Shown here piece by piece: positions 1 through 9,813 of a stretch of DNA of 64,000 nt. Numbering within the stretch: position 1 is the stretch's first letter; the number at the start of each line of letters is the position of its first letter. The DNA lies in contig NZ_FMZO01000013.1 in assembly GCF_900101395.1 (NCBI RefSeq), positions 1-64,000 of the forward strand. The letters are read 5' to 3'. Below the pieces are notes generated by a model. The model was not told where the DNA came from, searched no databases, and saw nothing but the letters and a program-made list of their open reading frames with translations. The position numbers and the translations under genes are program-made. The DNA is from Niabella drilacis. GTDB lineage: Bacteria > Bacteroidota > Bacteroidia > Chitinophagales > Chitinophagaceae.

Positions 1-204
1 TTGCGTACATTGCGGTTTCTTTTACCGCTAAGAGCGCGAGGGATACGCGAAGAACGCTAAGAAAATACAACAGTCAGCCTCTATTGCGAACCTTGCGGGT
101 GCATTGCGTACATTGCGGTTTCCTTTTACCGCTAAGAGCGCGAGGGATACGCGAAGAGATTACGACAGTCAGCCTCCATTACGAACCTTGCGTACATTGC
201 GGTT
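1..204. repeat. tandem ~100-bp repeat, left cluster
   Basis: Two nearly identical units (1-103 and 104-187) and the start of a third (188-204). Each unit begins TTGCGTACATTGCGGTTTC, continues through a CGCTAAGAGCGCGAGGGATACGCGAAG core, and ends in CAGTCAGCCTC..TTGCGAACCTTGCG. The core itself is made of short CGCTAAG/GCGCGA/ACGCGAAG sub-repeats. Related units lie on the other side of the GxxExxY gene. No open reading frame of interest crosses it. The window edge may cut off further copies. Confidence 0.85.
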
Positions 205-238
205 AAAGAAGAACCAAGATAAGCTGACGAGTTCTGCG

Positions 239-616
239 TCATAAATGATTTGCAATTCTTTTTATTCCGTTCTTAATAAGGGTTACATTAAAGTTGATCA
301 ACATTCCGAGCTTACAACCCGAAAGTTTTAAATACGTTAATACCTGCGCCAAATGAATATCATTTAGTGACTCTACAGCTTTTACTTCCACAATCAGTTT
401 ATTTTCGATCAGTAGATCCACGCGATATCCTGCATCCAGTTTTATTTCTTCATAAATGAGCGGCAACGCATCTTGTTTCCGGATAAAAAGCCCGCTTTTG
501 CATAACTCATAAAACAAACATGCCTCATAGGCACTTTCCAGTAATCCCGGACCTAAATGTTGATGAACTTTTAGCGCAGCGTTAAATACGATTCTGGATA
601 GTTCATTTTCTGTCAT
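239..616 (-). CDS. GxxExxY family protein (PD-(D/E)xK-like)
   Basis: A 125-residue protein with the family signature GLLESAY near residue 25 (G-x-x-E-x-x-Y). A PD-(D/E)xK-like core follows: VDLL, then IVEVKA around residues 67-80, then a Q-x-x-x-Y helix. This is the normal length for the family, which Pfam places in the PD-(D/E)xK nuclease superfamily. Activity and biological role are not established. The gene stands alone and is bracketed on both sides by copies of a ~100-bp repeat in the same orientation, which suggests the gene and repeats travel or evolve together. The start is the first ATG before the conserved N-terminal helix. Confidence 0.85.
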   Translation of the reverse strand: MTENELSRIVFNAALKVHQHLGPGLLESAYEACLFYELCKSGLFIRKQDALPLIYEEIKLDAGYRVDLLIENKLIVEVKAVESLNDIHLAQVLTYLKLSGCKLGMLINFNVTLIKNGIKRIANHL

Positions 617-937
617 AGGTAGCTATTTTGATGTTTAACAATAGGTGTGCGCTTATACAATAGCGCATTTCGATAGCATGGTAAATATAAATTAAAAAAA
701 GTAAAAGGTAGGTGGGTGCATTTACTTACCATGGCGGCCTTACATTGCGGTTTCTTTTTAACGCAAGGGGCGCGAGGATTACGCGAAAGGGAGCTAAGAA
801 CTACAACGATCCGGCCATCGTGCGAACTTTGCGGGTGCATTGCGGTTTCTTTTACCGCTAAGAGCGCGAAGAAATTACAACGACCCGGTTGCTCCCGTTA
901 CCGCGTTCTGTTGGCAGAAATCCAATCTCAAAAAGAC
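617..937. repeat. AT-rich spacer plus right repeat cluster
   Basis: The first ~120 bases are AT-rich spacer upstream of the GxxExxY gene. Two further repeat units follow. Unit 741-839 is diverged: its core reads ACGCAAGGGGCGCGAGG. Unit 840 to about 900 has the same TTGCGGTTTCTTTTACCGCTAAGAGCGCGA start as the left cluster. All units point the same way. Short peptides translated across them are repeat artefacts. I see no gene here. Confidence 0.75.
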
Positions 938-3337
938 CTACGCCTCTTTTGTGGCACCGGTAAGTGCATCGGGAACAACCTCATCTGTTTTCTCAACATT
1001 TATACTCACCCGCAATGCGCGGAGCCCTGTTACGCCCTGTAACTCTTCCAGCTCTACGGCTTCCAGGTCGTTCAGCAGCAGTCCTTCTTCCTGCAGATAG
1101 GCAATATAATCCCTGTACTCGCGGACCTCGCTTTCATTCAGGTATACCAACGCGATCTTGCCAGGCTGCGTAAGCCGCTCTTCTGAACCCAGGATCCGTA
1201 CTTTGTCGATCCTTTTTTTAATGACCTGGTAGCGGATGTTGTAACTCCCTTCAACATCAAACTTGTGCTCATCCTGCCTGAAAACGATATCAATGGGCGC
1301 CGACCGGATGTAGATCAGCTGTGTTGTTTGCAAGGGAATTTCCAGTTTTGGTAAAAGCGCATGGGTTTCCCGGGCAATTTCTGCCATCACCTGCAATTGC
1401 CGCAGGCGAAGGTTTTGCAGGTAGTACCGGCTGAACGGTCTCTGCGGGGCAATATCCTGGCCTACGTAAATGTCAAACTCAAAGCCATCCGTTCTGAATT
1501 TTTCAAAATAATACGGGTAAAAGGTCTGCAACTCGTTGTTAAACTGTTCCAGGGAGCTGTTGATCGTATTATTGAGTATTTTTAAGGCATTGTCAAATAC
1601 CCTTATGTTGTTGAGCGCTTTTCCGGTGCTGGCTTCTGTTTCTTCGAGGTAAGGCCGGATGAGGGGTTGAAGGGTGCTGTCTTTTTCATTCAGATCCTGT
1701 AGGAACGGGGCAATTTTGTTGTCGAGGAACTCATTCAGTTTCCCGTATTCAGAATCCCGGATGTCTCCGTGGATTCCGGACAGCCATTTATTGCATTTTA
1801 CGATCATATCGTCTACCAGCACCAGCCCGGTCTGCTGCCGGATACGCTCCAGCAGCCGGATCAAAAGCTCCAGCTGAAAGGCTGCATCTGCCGCCATTGC
1901 TTTATTACGCGCTATGGTCGAGTTCCGTATATCAATGGCTCCATATAATGGGAAAACACTTTTAAAAGAGATCTTCTCAATGGGGCGCTTTTGGTTCGAC
2001 AGGCGGTTCTCCCGCAGGTAATTCCAGGCAGCCTCATTAAACTTCCACTGTACCGCCGGCTGCAACGCTGTAAATTTATCTTTTACAATATTATCCAGGT
2101 GATTGTTGAATTCGTCAATAGAGTTTTTGAGTAGCTGTGCAATCACCGGTAGTGCGTCCTTTAATTTTACCAGGCTCTGCAAATTCAGTACTCCCTTTTT
2201 ATAGGAATAGATCTCCAGCACCCCGGCCACTTCATTGCTATGAAAAATAGGAAATAAAGCATAGGCCTGGATACCCGCCATATTCAGGAACTGTAATAAT
2301 TGCCGGGCATCTTCTCCCTGTGCCGTATCATCGATCAGTACCGGTTTGGGATGATTGAGATACTCTTCGGCAAGTTTCTGAAAACTCTTTCCATTGTCGA
2401 TACAATGATTGGGTTGCAGCAAAATACTGTTGTTACCACTTTCCAGGGTAAAAACCAGTTTATCATTTACCCGCAAATTGGGCAACAGCCCGAATTCTGT
2501 TTCAGGGCTGCCCATCAGTACTTTCAGGGAGTGGATCACCTGCTGTGTATCTTCTTTTAAAGCAAACCCATGCCGGCTAAGCGCTATTGCTTTAATATTG
2601 TCCACCGCTTGCTCCTGTGTAATATCCGTAACCGTAATAATGGCAAGCCCCCGGAATTTGAATAATGAAAGCGGTAGTTGTTTGATCCCCTGGCTCCAGT
2701 CGTAGTCCTCGCCTCTTATGTCCTTTGCCCATTCGATCAGGTTTAACGGCGGAAGCGGCCCCCGGGCCACCACTTCTATAAAACGGGTATCAATGTTTAT
2801 TCTAAAATAGCGGGGCAGCCCTTTTTCTAAAAAGGAAAGTGCATAACTGACATCATTGCCAATGGGGATCTTCTGGTTATACAGTTTTTCAAAGATCACA
2901 GAATAAACGAACTCCATGCGCGTTTGCACCACGGACTTATCCTGTGTTGGCTGGATCACTGACCGGTGCATCAGGTCATTGCCTCCCTGCATCATCTCAT
3001 AAAAAGCGTCTGTGCCACAGATCACCAGCGGATCCAATGGTACACTGATGGCCCAGATCGTTTTTTCCTCCTCGGCAAAAGCCGGCTCCACCAGGCAATA
3101 AACGAGTTCCAGCGCATCCTGGAAGTGCCCCATTTCGTCCACTGTCAGCTCTTCTTTAAGATGGGGATTTGCCAGTAATTTGTTGAGCACAAATTCGAAG
3201 AAGTGCTTCTTTATGGTTGTTTCCCGGCGAATCCTTTCTTTCAGGTATTGTATGAGCGGGTCAAATGAAAGTACGTTTTCAATGCCTTCCATCCGGACCG
3301 CCTGCCATTTTGTTAAATCAAGTAATTTGGTTTGCAT
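938..3337 (-). CDS. GAF domain-containing protein
   Basis: A 799-residue cytoplasmic protein with no signal peptide. The middle part (roughly residues 325-415, with PVLIDDTAQGEDARQLL and ALFPIFHSNEVAGVLEIYS) looks like a GAF sensor domain. The rest is mostly helical and ends in a conserved-looking C-terminal segment. No kinase, cyclase or HTH motif is visible, so the output is unknown. It is the last gene of the ppk1 operon: its ATG lies 6 nt after the stop of the phosphoesterase-barrel gene, so it is almost certainly co-transcribed. A role in sensing or scaffolding for that operon is inference. Its 3' end runs up to the repeat cluster. Confidence 0.7.
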   Translation of the reverse strand: MQTKLLDLTKWQAVRMEGIENVLSFDPLIQYLKERIRRETTIKKHFFEFVLNKLLANPHLKEELTVDEMGHFQDALELVYCLVEPAFAEEEKTIWAISVPLDPLVICGTDAFYEMMQGGNDLMHRSVIQPTQDKSVVQTRMEFVYSVIFEKLYNQKIPIGNDVSYALSFLEKGLPRYFRINIDTRFIEVVARGPLPPLNLIEWAKDIRGEDYDWSQGIKQLPLSLFKFRGLAIITVTDITQEQAVDNIKAIALSRHGFALKEDTQQVIHSLKVLMGSPETEFGLLPNLRVNDKLVFTLESGNNSILLQPNHCIDNGKSFQKLAEEYLNHPKPVLIDDTAQGEDARQLLQFLNMAGIQAYALFPIFHSNEVAGVLEIYSYKKGVLNLQSLVKLKDALPVIAQLLKNSIDEFNNHLDNIVKDKFTALQPAVQWKFNEAAWNYLRENRLSNQKRPIEKISFKSVFPLYGAIDIRNSTIARNKAMAADAAFQLELLIRLLERIRQQTGLVLVDDMIVKCNKWLSGIHGDIRDSEYGKLNEFLDNKIAPFLQDLNEKDSTLQPLIRPYLEETEASTGKALNNIRVFDNALKILNNTINSSLEQFNNELQTFYPYYFEKFRTDGFEFDIYVGQDIAPQRPFSRYYLQNLRLRQLQVMAEIARETHALLPKLEIPLQTTQLIYIRSAPIDIVFRQDEHKFDVEGSYNIRYQVIKKRIDKVRILGSEERLTQPGKIALVYLNESEVREYRDYIAYLQEEGLLLNDLEAVELEELQGVTGLRALRVSINVEKTDEVVPDALTGATKEA

Positions 3338-3343
3338 GGTAGT

Positions 3344-6300
3344 TTAAAATCTGAATCCGATGCTGAAATGAGGATACCAGCCTTCCCTTGAGTATCCGGC
3401 CAGGAGCTGTACCACGGCCATCTGTGCCGGTACAAAGTACAGGCCGCCCCCTACTCCTGTATGTATTTTATTACTGTTATCTCCTTCTGCCCAAACCTTT
3501 CCGGCATCAAAAAAGCCTGAAAAGCCCAGCTGTCCCGGCAGGATATAGCTCCCGATATCTGCTATCTTCACTCTCAGCTGCAGGTTATTATACAACAGCT
3601 GCTCCCCTGCAAACCGGAACTTGCGGTACCCGAGCAGGTTCTCCTGCCCGCCTAAAAACAGCGACTGGTAGAACGGCGCATTCCCCACGGTAGCACCGCC
3701 GCCGATCCGATCGGAGAAGACCACATTCCCCGTTGCGCCCAGTTTCCTGAAAAAGGATAGCTCCAGCAATAGCTGCGCAAAGTCCCGGGCGCTAACGTTC
3801 AGCCCCTTAAACCCCTGTACTCTCAGGTTCAAAAGTCCCCCGGAAGTGGGGAGCAACGGGTTATCCCTTGAGTCTGCCTCATAGTTTAAAACAAGTCCCG
3901 TGTAATTTTTGTTCTGATCTACAGTGTTACTGTCATACGTACCAACAAGTGCGGGTGTTGCAATCAGTTTTCCCTGGTTGTGATCTGCATCGTAACGGTA
4001 ATGCTGGAAAAAAGGCGACACAGACAGGGTCCTTGTATCTTTAAAGCGCCATCTCAGTCCCGGTGCAATATCAACAAGTGTGAACCGGGCACGGTAGTAT
4101 CCTATCCCCTTTGTTTTGTCGTATCCTGTTCCGTTACCCAACCCAAAGAAGTTCTGTACATTATCGGGAGCCATGACCCGGCCCGTGACCACCAGGTCTG
4201 CCTTCCCGATGGCATGCAGCCAGTCGCTTTTAAACCGGAAACTGTTCGCACCGGAAGAAAAGGAATGCAGGTACGATAACTGGTGCGCATTTGCGTACGG
4301 TTTTTTCCGGAAGCCCTGGTTCACAAACCGCACTCCCAATCCCAGCATGATCCCATCATCCCTGTTAAAACCAAGGTTGGGGCGTATAAAGTACCGGTTG
4401 TACAGATCGGTTGGCACATAGGCGGTGTTGCTGCTGTCATTCGACAGCCGCTTCCTGATGCTTTGATCTTCCCCCGTAAAATGAACCTGTTCTTTTTTCC
4501 CGTATATGCGGATATTCTTTCTTCCTTTGAGCACCTGGTATTGTTTTTCATCGTTGTTCCCGATGATCCGCAATCTTATTTTAGACCGGGCATTGATCAG
4601 CACACGGTCATTGCCGGAATGTATGTACAGGCGGACCTCTTTGGTAACAGCGGGGTCAAATACGCGCTCGAACAACTGATCCGAAACAGCATCTTCCTTA
4701 TTGATCTTATGAATGCTGATCTTAAGCCCCCCGTTGCCGGCATCGGTGATCTGTACCAGCTCTTTCTTATCGGAGGTTTGTATGTCTACCACCCGGTTGT
4801 AAAACCGGTAGTAGGTGGTCATTGCTTCCGGAAGGCGGTTGCGCCGTTCTTTCAGGATCGCCAGGAACCGGTCGTGATCCATAGCATAGGAAGATGCCGG
4901 CAACCGTTTCAGCGCCGCTTCCAGCACCGAATCGGTGACTGCCGCGGTAAAACCATGTACCAGCTGCATCCACTGGTCGTAATTGTACTGGTTAAAAAAG
5001 CGGCCATTCAATCCCCTGCCCGCCATAAAATAGGCATTTATTTTTTTGATCCGGCCCGTAAAATCATGAAACCGCGGCATGATCGAAGGACCGGAAGCAA
5101 TGGTAGGCAGGATGCCCTGCACCACGTGGAAAACCTGGTCGCGGTCCCGCGGCACCGGCACATACCGGCGATCTTTCTTCTTTTTATCATAGGCCCAGCG
5201 CCACTGGTCTTCATGCCGGTCCCAGTCTCCCACAAGCAGGTCTACCAGGCGGGCTTTGAAATAGGTGGCGGTATCTACGGTATTGTCATTATCCTTCAGC
5301 AGGTTCTTATACATTTTCTCGGTATTGTCCGATTTGCCGATCGGTTCCCGCTCTTCCAGCAAACAAACCTTGTTGAAAAAATTATCCGCATAGGGCAGCA
5401 GCGCCGTATCGGGTGCCACTACACCAATTACCGGGTTGGCATGGGGCACCCCCGCCGCTTCCGCAATCGGAGGCACAATAAGGGCCGAATAGGGATGTTG
5501 CCCGCTCAGGGCATCCGTAACGGCATCCTTTGCAAACGTATTCCGCAGAGCTTCCGGCAGCAGGATTTCCATATTCTTGTTCACGTTGCGCAGCACCCAT
5601 TCTTCCCCGGAAGGACTTACCAGCCGGAGCGATTTGGTTTGAAGGCCGCCGCCCTCTTTTACCGGCGTTAGCCCTCCGCTGATCTGTGAAATCCGCAGCA
5701 CCGGCAGTTTAGCGGGAGCTGCCCATTCCTTTCTGAAATTTTCCCCGAACCAGATACGGTGACCGGCGCCCGGCTTATCAAGCGCTTCATTGGTACGTAC
5801 CACCACACTATCCATTGCTGCCAGGGATGCATCGTTCACCGCCTTTAGCTGCTGCCCGGGTGTGATAAACGGCAGGCGGTATGTAAAGGCCTCTTGCATA
5901 TGCCCGCCTTCCATCATATAGTAGCGGATCTTCAACACGCCGCCGGTAAGAATATCTACGATTACAAAGCCGCTGTTCTTTTTGGCAAACAGGCTATGTG
6001 GCCCCTTTTTTACATAGGCATTTTTTGCCCCGGCGCCGCTTACGATCTGTACTTCCTGCCCTTTTATAAATTGCAGCCCATGCTCATGCCCCGCCACATG
6101 CACGAGGTTTTTATACCCGCTGAATACACTGTCAATAAGGGCCGTCATTTCTTTATAATCCGGATGCCCCTGGTCCTCGGGGTTGGGAATGCTGCTCCGG
6201 AGCAGGGGGTAAAGCGACCCGACCACCGGCAGGGGAATATAAAGGTTCTTATTCAGGTTGGTCAGCGGAAAGATATGGTCCTTCAGGTTATAACGGCCTC

Positions 6301-6943
6301 CATGCACGCCATAGCTCTGGAACGGGTGGTGGCAAACCAGGAAGATCATTTTACCTCGGTTACGGCTTACGATTTCGGACAGCTTTTCCAGGAACGCCTC
6401 CTTTGTGCTGCAGGCACATTCTTCGCTGTTCTTTTCATGCTGGAACAACCACCATTCGCTGTCGAAGGCGATCAATACCACATTTTCCGAAACCGGAACC
6501 TCTTCCGGGCCGGGGCAGCCTTTTCCGGGCAGCAGCTTTAAATTGGGATTGTTTTGTCCGTTCAAAAAAGCATCCTGGGCCAGGATCTTCCGGTATCCTT
6601 GTTTGCCCATACGGTCCCAATCGTGGTTGCCCGGTACAAACAGCACTTTTGCCCCCTTCTGAAGCATGGGTTCGTATTGTGCCGACAGTACCTTTTCTGC
6701 TGCGGAAATGGCTGCGGTATCTTTCAGCGGCATCCCGTTCGGATAAATATTATCCCCCAGGAACAATACCGTTGTTCTTTGATCCAATACGTTCTCCGCG
6801 GCTGTTTGAATCACCGCAGACTGATGGGGATTGATCTCCCCTGCATCCCCGATCAGTATCAGGCGGTTTTGAACAGAATCCTGCGCCTGTATCCCGGTAA
6901 GCGGAATGAATAATAAAAGATATCCGATCATTTTCTTCAGCAT
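3344..6943 (-). CDS. calcineurin-like phosphoesterase fused to outer-membrane barrel
   Basis: A 1199-residue exported protein with an N-terminal signal peptide (MLKKMIGYLLLFIPLTGIQAQ). Residues ~25-300 carry all the metallophosphoesterase metal motifs: ILIGDAG, FLGDNIY, VPGNHDW, VCHHPF and AGHEHG. A middle region of ~500 residues follows. The last ~320 residues resemble a BamA/surface-antigen-type beta-barrel and end in a terminal aromatic (SIGFRF), the usual outer-membrane insertion signal. The likely picture is a periplasmic or surface phosphatase tethered by its own barrel; the substrate is unknown. It lies 5 nt after the SdiA-regulated-like gene and 6 nt before the GAF gene in the ppk1 operon, so a phosphate or polyphosphate link is plausible but unproven. 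Confidence 0.85.
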   Translation of the reverse strand: MLKKMIGYLLLFIPLTGIQAQDSVQNRLILIGDAGEINPHQSAVIQTAAENVLDQRTTVLFLGDNIYPNGMPLKDTAAISAAEKVLSAQYEPMLQKGAKVLFVPGNHDWDRMGKQGYRKILAQDAFLNGQNNPNLKLLPGKGCPGPEEVPVSENVVLIAFDSEWWLFQHEKNSEECACSTKEAFLEKLSEIVSRNRGKMIFLVCHHPFQSYGVHGGRYNLKDHIFPLTNLNKNLYIPLPVVGSLYPLLRSSIPNPEDQGHPDYKEMTALIDSVFSGYKNLVHVAGHEHGLQFIKGQEVQIVSGAGAKNAYVKKGPHSLFAKKNSGFVIVDILTGGVLKIRYYMMEGGHMQEAFTYRLPFITPGQQLKAVNDASLAAMDSVVVRTNEALDKPGAGHRIWFGENFRKEWAAPAKLPVLRISQISGGLTPVKEGGGLQTKSLRLVSPSGEEWVLRNVNKNMEILLPEALRNTFAKDAVTDALSGQHPYSALIVPPIAEAAGVPHANPVIGVVAPDTALLPYADNFFNKVCLLEEREPIGKSDNTEKMYKNLLKDNDNTVDTATYFKARLVDLLVGDWDRHEDQWRWAYDKKKKDRRYVPVPRDRDQVFHVVQGILPTIASGPSIMPRFHDFTGRIKKINAYFMAGRGLNGRFFNQYNYDQWMQLVHGFTAAVTDSVLEAALKRLPASSYAMDHDRFLAILKERRNRLPEAMTTYYRFYNRVVDIQTSDKKELVQITDAGNGGLKISIHKINKEDAVSDQLFERVFDPAVTKEVRLYIHSGNDRVLINARSKIRLRIIGNNDEKQYQVLKGRKNIRIYGKKEQVHFTGEDQSIRKRLSNDSSNTAYVPTDLYNRYFIRPNLGFNRDDGIMLGLGVRFVNQGFRKKPYANAHQLSYLHSFSSGANSFRFKSDWLHAIGKADLVVTGRVMAPDNVQNFFGLGNGTGYDKTKGIGYYRARFTLVDIAPGLRWRFKDTRTLSVSPFFQHYRYDADHNQGKLIATPALVGTYDSNTVDQNKNYTGLVLNYEADSRDNPLLPTSGGLLNLRVQGFKGLNVSARDFAQLLLELSFFRKLGATGNVVFSDRIGGGATVGNAPFYQSLFLGGQENLLGYRKFRFAGEQLLYNNLQLRVKIADIGSYILPGQLGFSGFFDAGKVWAEGDNSNKIHTGVGGGLYFVPAQMAVVQLLAGYSREGWYPHFSIGFRF

Positions 6944-6948
6944 AGGGG

Positions 6949-7779
6949 CTATTGTTTAAGCGCAAACTTTAAAACGGTGCCATAAGCTGCCTGATCTTTT
7001 TCGTTGCTGATCCATAAATTCCCTGCTTTGTCAAAGGCAATTCCTTCGGGCTGCGGAAATAGGGAGGGTTTCAGGGTATGGGTTTCCTTTACATGCCACT
7101 CCCTGTCTGCTACCAACAGCAACTTATTCACAGAAGATAAGATATACCATTCACCAGTCTTCGGGTTCCGGGCAAGGGCACTGGGTTTTAAAGCCGCCTT
7201 TTTTGATTTGCCGTTCTGCAGGGTGGCCGCATCCAGTGTAAACGTCGTTTTTGTAACCAGCTCCCCACCGGTCCATTGTAAAATATACCCCGTAACCTGG
7301 CTGGTCTTTTTATCCGCTTCACATTGTTTACACAGCACATACACCTCATTATTCTGCGGGTCTGCATAAAGCGCTTCATATTCCCCCGCAGGCACGGCCT
7401 TTTTCCATTCCTTTACGGAAGCCGCTTCGGGTTGCGCCGTTTCATTCAACGGAAAAGCATACAAACTGCCATCGCTCCTCAATACAACGATATTGCCGTT
7501 GCTTACCGAAAGGTCTTCATAATCCCCTTTCCTGCCAAACTTTGTCGCTGCCAGCGCTTCGCTGCCCGGTTGAAAATGAAATACGGTTCCCTTTTCATCC
7601 TGAACAGCATAAAGCGTATCGCTGTTTGTAAAGGTGATCCCGGAGATCTCGTCGAGTATCACCGGCATTTTAAAGGTTTCGGGGCGGGACAGATCATAAC
7701 CGGCCGGGCTCGTATATTCCTTCTGCCCCATGCAGGAAACCGCCGCAAGGGAAAAAAGCAGGATACCGAATTTATTCAT
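6949..7779 (-). CDS. SdiA-regulated-like lipoprotein
   Basis: I take the ATG at 7779 (MNKFGILLFSLAAVSC), not the upstream one at 7848. It gives a lipoprotein signal with lipobox LAAVSC, and it overlaps the ppk1 stop as ATGA. The mature protein (~260 residues) has the beta-propeller-like pattern of the SdiA-regulated family: LDEISGITFTNSDTLYAVQDEKGTVF, GDYEDLSV, PEGIAFDKAGNLWISNE. These are envelope proteins whose function is poorly known, possibly binding or hydrolysing a small ligand. It is third in the ppk1 operon, translationally coupled to ppk1 and 5 nt from the next gene. Confidence 0.75.
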   Translation of the reverse strand: MNKFGILLFSLAAVSCMGQKEYTSPAGYDLSRPETFKMPVILDEISGITFTNSDTLYAVQDEKGTVFHFQPGSEALAATKFGRKGDYEDLSVSNGNIVVLRSDGSLYAFPLNETAQPEAASVKEWKKAVPAGEYEALYADPQNNEVYVLCKQCEADKKTSQVTGYILQWTGGELVTKTTFTLDAATLQNGKSKKAALKPSALARNPKTGEWYILSSVNKLLLVADREWHVKETHTLKPSLFPQPEGIAFDKAGNLWISNEKDQAAYGTVLKFALKQ

Positions 7780-9800
7780 CTTTCGTATTTTTCTTTTAAG
7801 TAAAGGTAAATACCCCGTTGCGATCTGAAGGCACTTTTGTTCCCCCACAATGGTACGTCCCGGGCCTCATCCCCCACCCGGACAGCCGCAGCCGTATCTT
7901 CCCACTGCATCTGCAGGATGGTTATCAGCTCCTTTTCAAGCTCCGGATCATTTACCGGGAAGCAAACCTCTATCCTCCGGTACAGGTTCCGGTTCATCCA
8001 ATCGGCCGAGCCCAGGTACACCTGGGGGTCGCCATTGTTCTCAAATAAAAAGATGCGCCCATGTTCCAGATAACGGTCTACGATCCTTTTTACTTTAATC
8101 CGGCTGCTTAAGTTTTCCACACCGGGTACCAGCCGGCAAATACCACGTACGATCAGGTTGATGGTTACTCCGGCGCAGCTGGCCTCATAGAGTTTGGAGA
8201 TCATGACCTCCTCTTCAAGATTATTGAGCTTTATGGTAATGCCGGCTTTTCGCCCAGCGCGCGCATGCCCGATTTCCGCGTCGATCCTTTTAAGGAACTC
8301 CTGCTGCAGGTTAAACTGTGCCACCAGTAGTGTGGTAAACAGGGCTTGTTCTTCCGGCAGCGGTTTGCGCCGCTTGGCCAGGAAGATAAAAAGGAGTTCG
8401 AGTTCCCGGAGCAGCTCCGGCCGGGCAGTGAACAGGATATGATCCGTATAGATCCGGGCAGAGGATTCATTAAAATTTCCGGTGGAGAAAAGACCAAAAT
8501 CTTTTAGCCGTCCCTCTTTGCGGATCCGGACCAGGGCTACTTTTGCGTGGACCTTCAGCCCCGGAATACTGTAAATGATCTTTACCCCTGCGGCCTTCAT
8601 CGTTTTAGCCCACCGGATATTGTTCTCTTCATCAAAACGGGCTTTCAGCTCAACGAAGGCCGTCACTTTTTTCCCATTCTTTGCTGCGGTGATCAGGGCG
8701 TTTGCGATCCTCGAATCCCGTGCCACCCGGTACATGGTGGTATATACTTCTGCCACATCCGGGTTGATGGCCGCCTCGTTAAAGAACCGTAATACCGCAT
8801 CATAAGAACAATAGGGTGTGTGCACGATAAAATCTTTGACGGCAATATGCTCAAACAGGGAGGGCGCTTCCGATACCAGCGAAAAGGCCGGTTCCGGAGG
8901 ATAAAGCAGGAAGCGCGGCTTTACCGGGAACGAAAAAAAATCTTTCAGGTTGTGATAATACCCCCCGGAAGTGGTATTAGCTCCCTGTAATCCATACGTT
9001 TCTATGAGCGAGTGCAACAACTCCGCCGGCAGATCGGGCGGGTATAAAAGGCGCGTAGCCAGCCCAAAATCCCGTTTCTGGATCTCCGCTTCTATTTTTA
9101 CGGCAATATCGCCGGCATATTCATCCTGCAGGCTCAGCTCCGCATCCCGGGTTATCTTAATATTATATGCGCCATTGATGACCGCGTCCTTAAAGATCAC
9201 ACCCAGGTGCATCCGGATGATATCATCTATAAAAAGCACATAGGTGATCCCCTCATAAACGGTGTGCAGAAAACGGGGCACTTTATCTGAAGGGATGCTT
9301 ACAATGCAGGAGCCCCGGCCGGATTCCTGCTCCAGCGCTACCAGCATATACAGCTTATTGTTTTCGAGAAATGCCGGTTTTTCGGCATTCAACGGTATCA
9401 ATACAATATAAGCCGCCAGTACATCAAAAAAATACGCCTTTACGATTGCATGGATGCCTTCCGGAATGGGCTCATTATATACCAGGTAAATTTGCTCCTG
9501 CCGGAGCGCAGGAATGATCTGCTCCCGCAGTATATAGCCAAATCGTTGCTGTTGCCGGTTGATCAGCTCTTTTACCACATCCGTTACCTGCAGGGTTGTA
9601 CCCGCCTCCAGTTTCCCGATCGCTTTTATCACCGGCATGCGCACCCGGTAAAATTCATCCAGGTTCGAAGAATAAATAGCAAGAAAGTTGACCCGTTCCA
9701 GCAATGGCACTTCCTGCCTTGCAGCCTCCTCCAGCACACGGCCGTTAAACTGTAACCAGCTGATGTCCCGGTCATTCCATTTTTGCAAAATCTCCATCAC
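7776..9800 (-). CDS. ppk1: polyphosphate kinase 1
   Basis: A 674-residue PPK1, full length for the family. It reversibly polymerises the gamma phosphate of ATP into inorganic polyphosphate. The N-terminal domain starts with the typical RDISWLQFNGRVLEEA and NFLAIYSSNLDEFYRVR. The phospho-acceptor His lies in GLKVHAK (about residue 418) and the second conserved His in YLEHGRIFLF (about residue 580). FSTGNFNESSARIYTD is also present. It starts 13 nt after the HD-PycTM gene and overlaps the next gene by 4 nt (ATGA). The start could be either of the first two Met codons. Confidence 0.95.
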   Translation of the reverse strand: MMEILQKWNDRDISWLQFNGRVLEEAARQEVPLLERVNFLAIYSSNLDEFYRVRMPVIKAIGKLEAGTTLQVTDVVKELINRQQQRFGYILREQIIPALRQEQIYLVYNEPIPEGIHAIVKAYFFDVLAAYIVLIPLNAEKPAFLENNKLYMLVALEQESGRGSCIVSIPSDKVPRFLHTVYEGITYVLFIDDIIRMHLGVIFKDAVINGAYNIKITRDAELSLQDEYAGDIAVKIEAEIQKRDFGLATRLLYPPDLPAELLHSLIETYGLQGANTTSGGYYHNLKDFFSFPVKPRFLLYPPEPAFSLVSEAPSLFEHIAVKDFIVHTPYCSYDAVLRFFNEAAINPDVAEVYTTMYRVARDSRIANALITAAKNGKKVTAFVELKARFDEENNIRWAKTMKAAGVKIIYSIPGLKVHAKVALVRIRKEGRLKDFGLFSTGNFNESSARIYTDHILFTARPELLRELELLFIFLAKRRKPLPEEQALFTTLLVAQFNLQQEFLKRIDAEIGHARAGRKAGITIKLNNLEEEVMISKLYEASCAGVTINLIVRGICRLVPGVENLSSRIKVKRIVDRYLEHGRIFLFENNGDPQVYLGSADWMNRNLYRRIEVCFPVNDPELEKELITILQMQWEDTAAAVRVGDEARDVPLWGNKSAFRSQRGIYLYLKEKYER

Positions 9801-9813
9801 CTATTATTGACCG

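Noticed and set aside
1-204. Possible CRISPR array
   Set aside because: The repeats are ~100 bp, tandem and without unique spacers, and no cas gene is present.
840-1100. Plus-strand frame with LPLRARRNYND start
   Set aside because: It translates the DNA repeat and then the antisense of the GAF gene.
4283-5671. 462-codon plus-strand open frame
   Set aside because: It is antisense to the phosphoesterase-barrel gene, which has complete motifs and tight operon spacing. The antisense protein has no recognisable domain.
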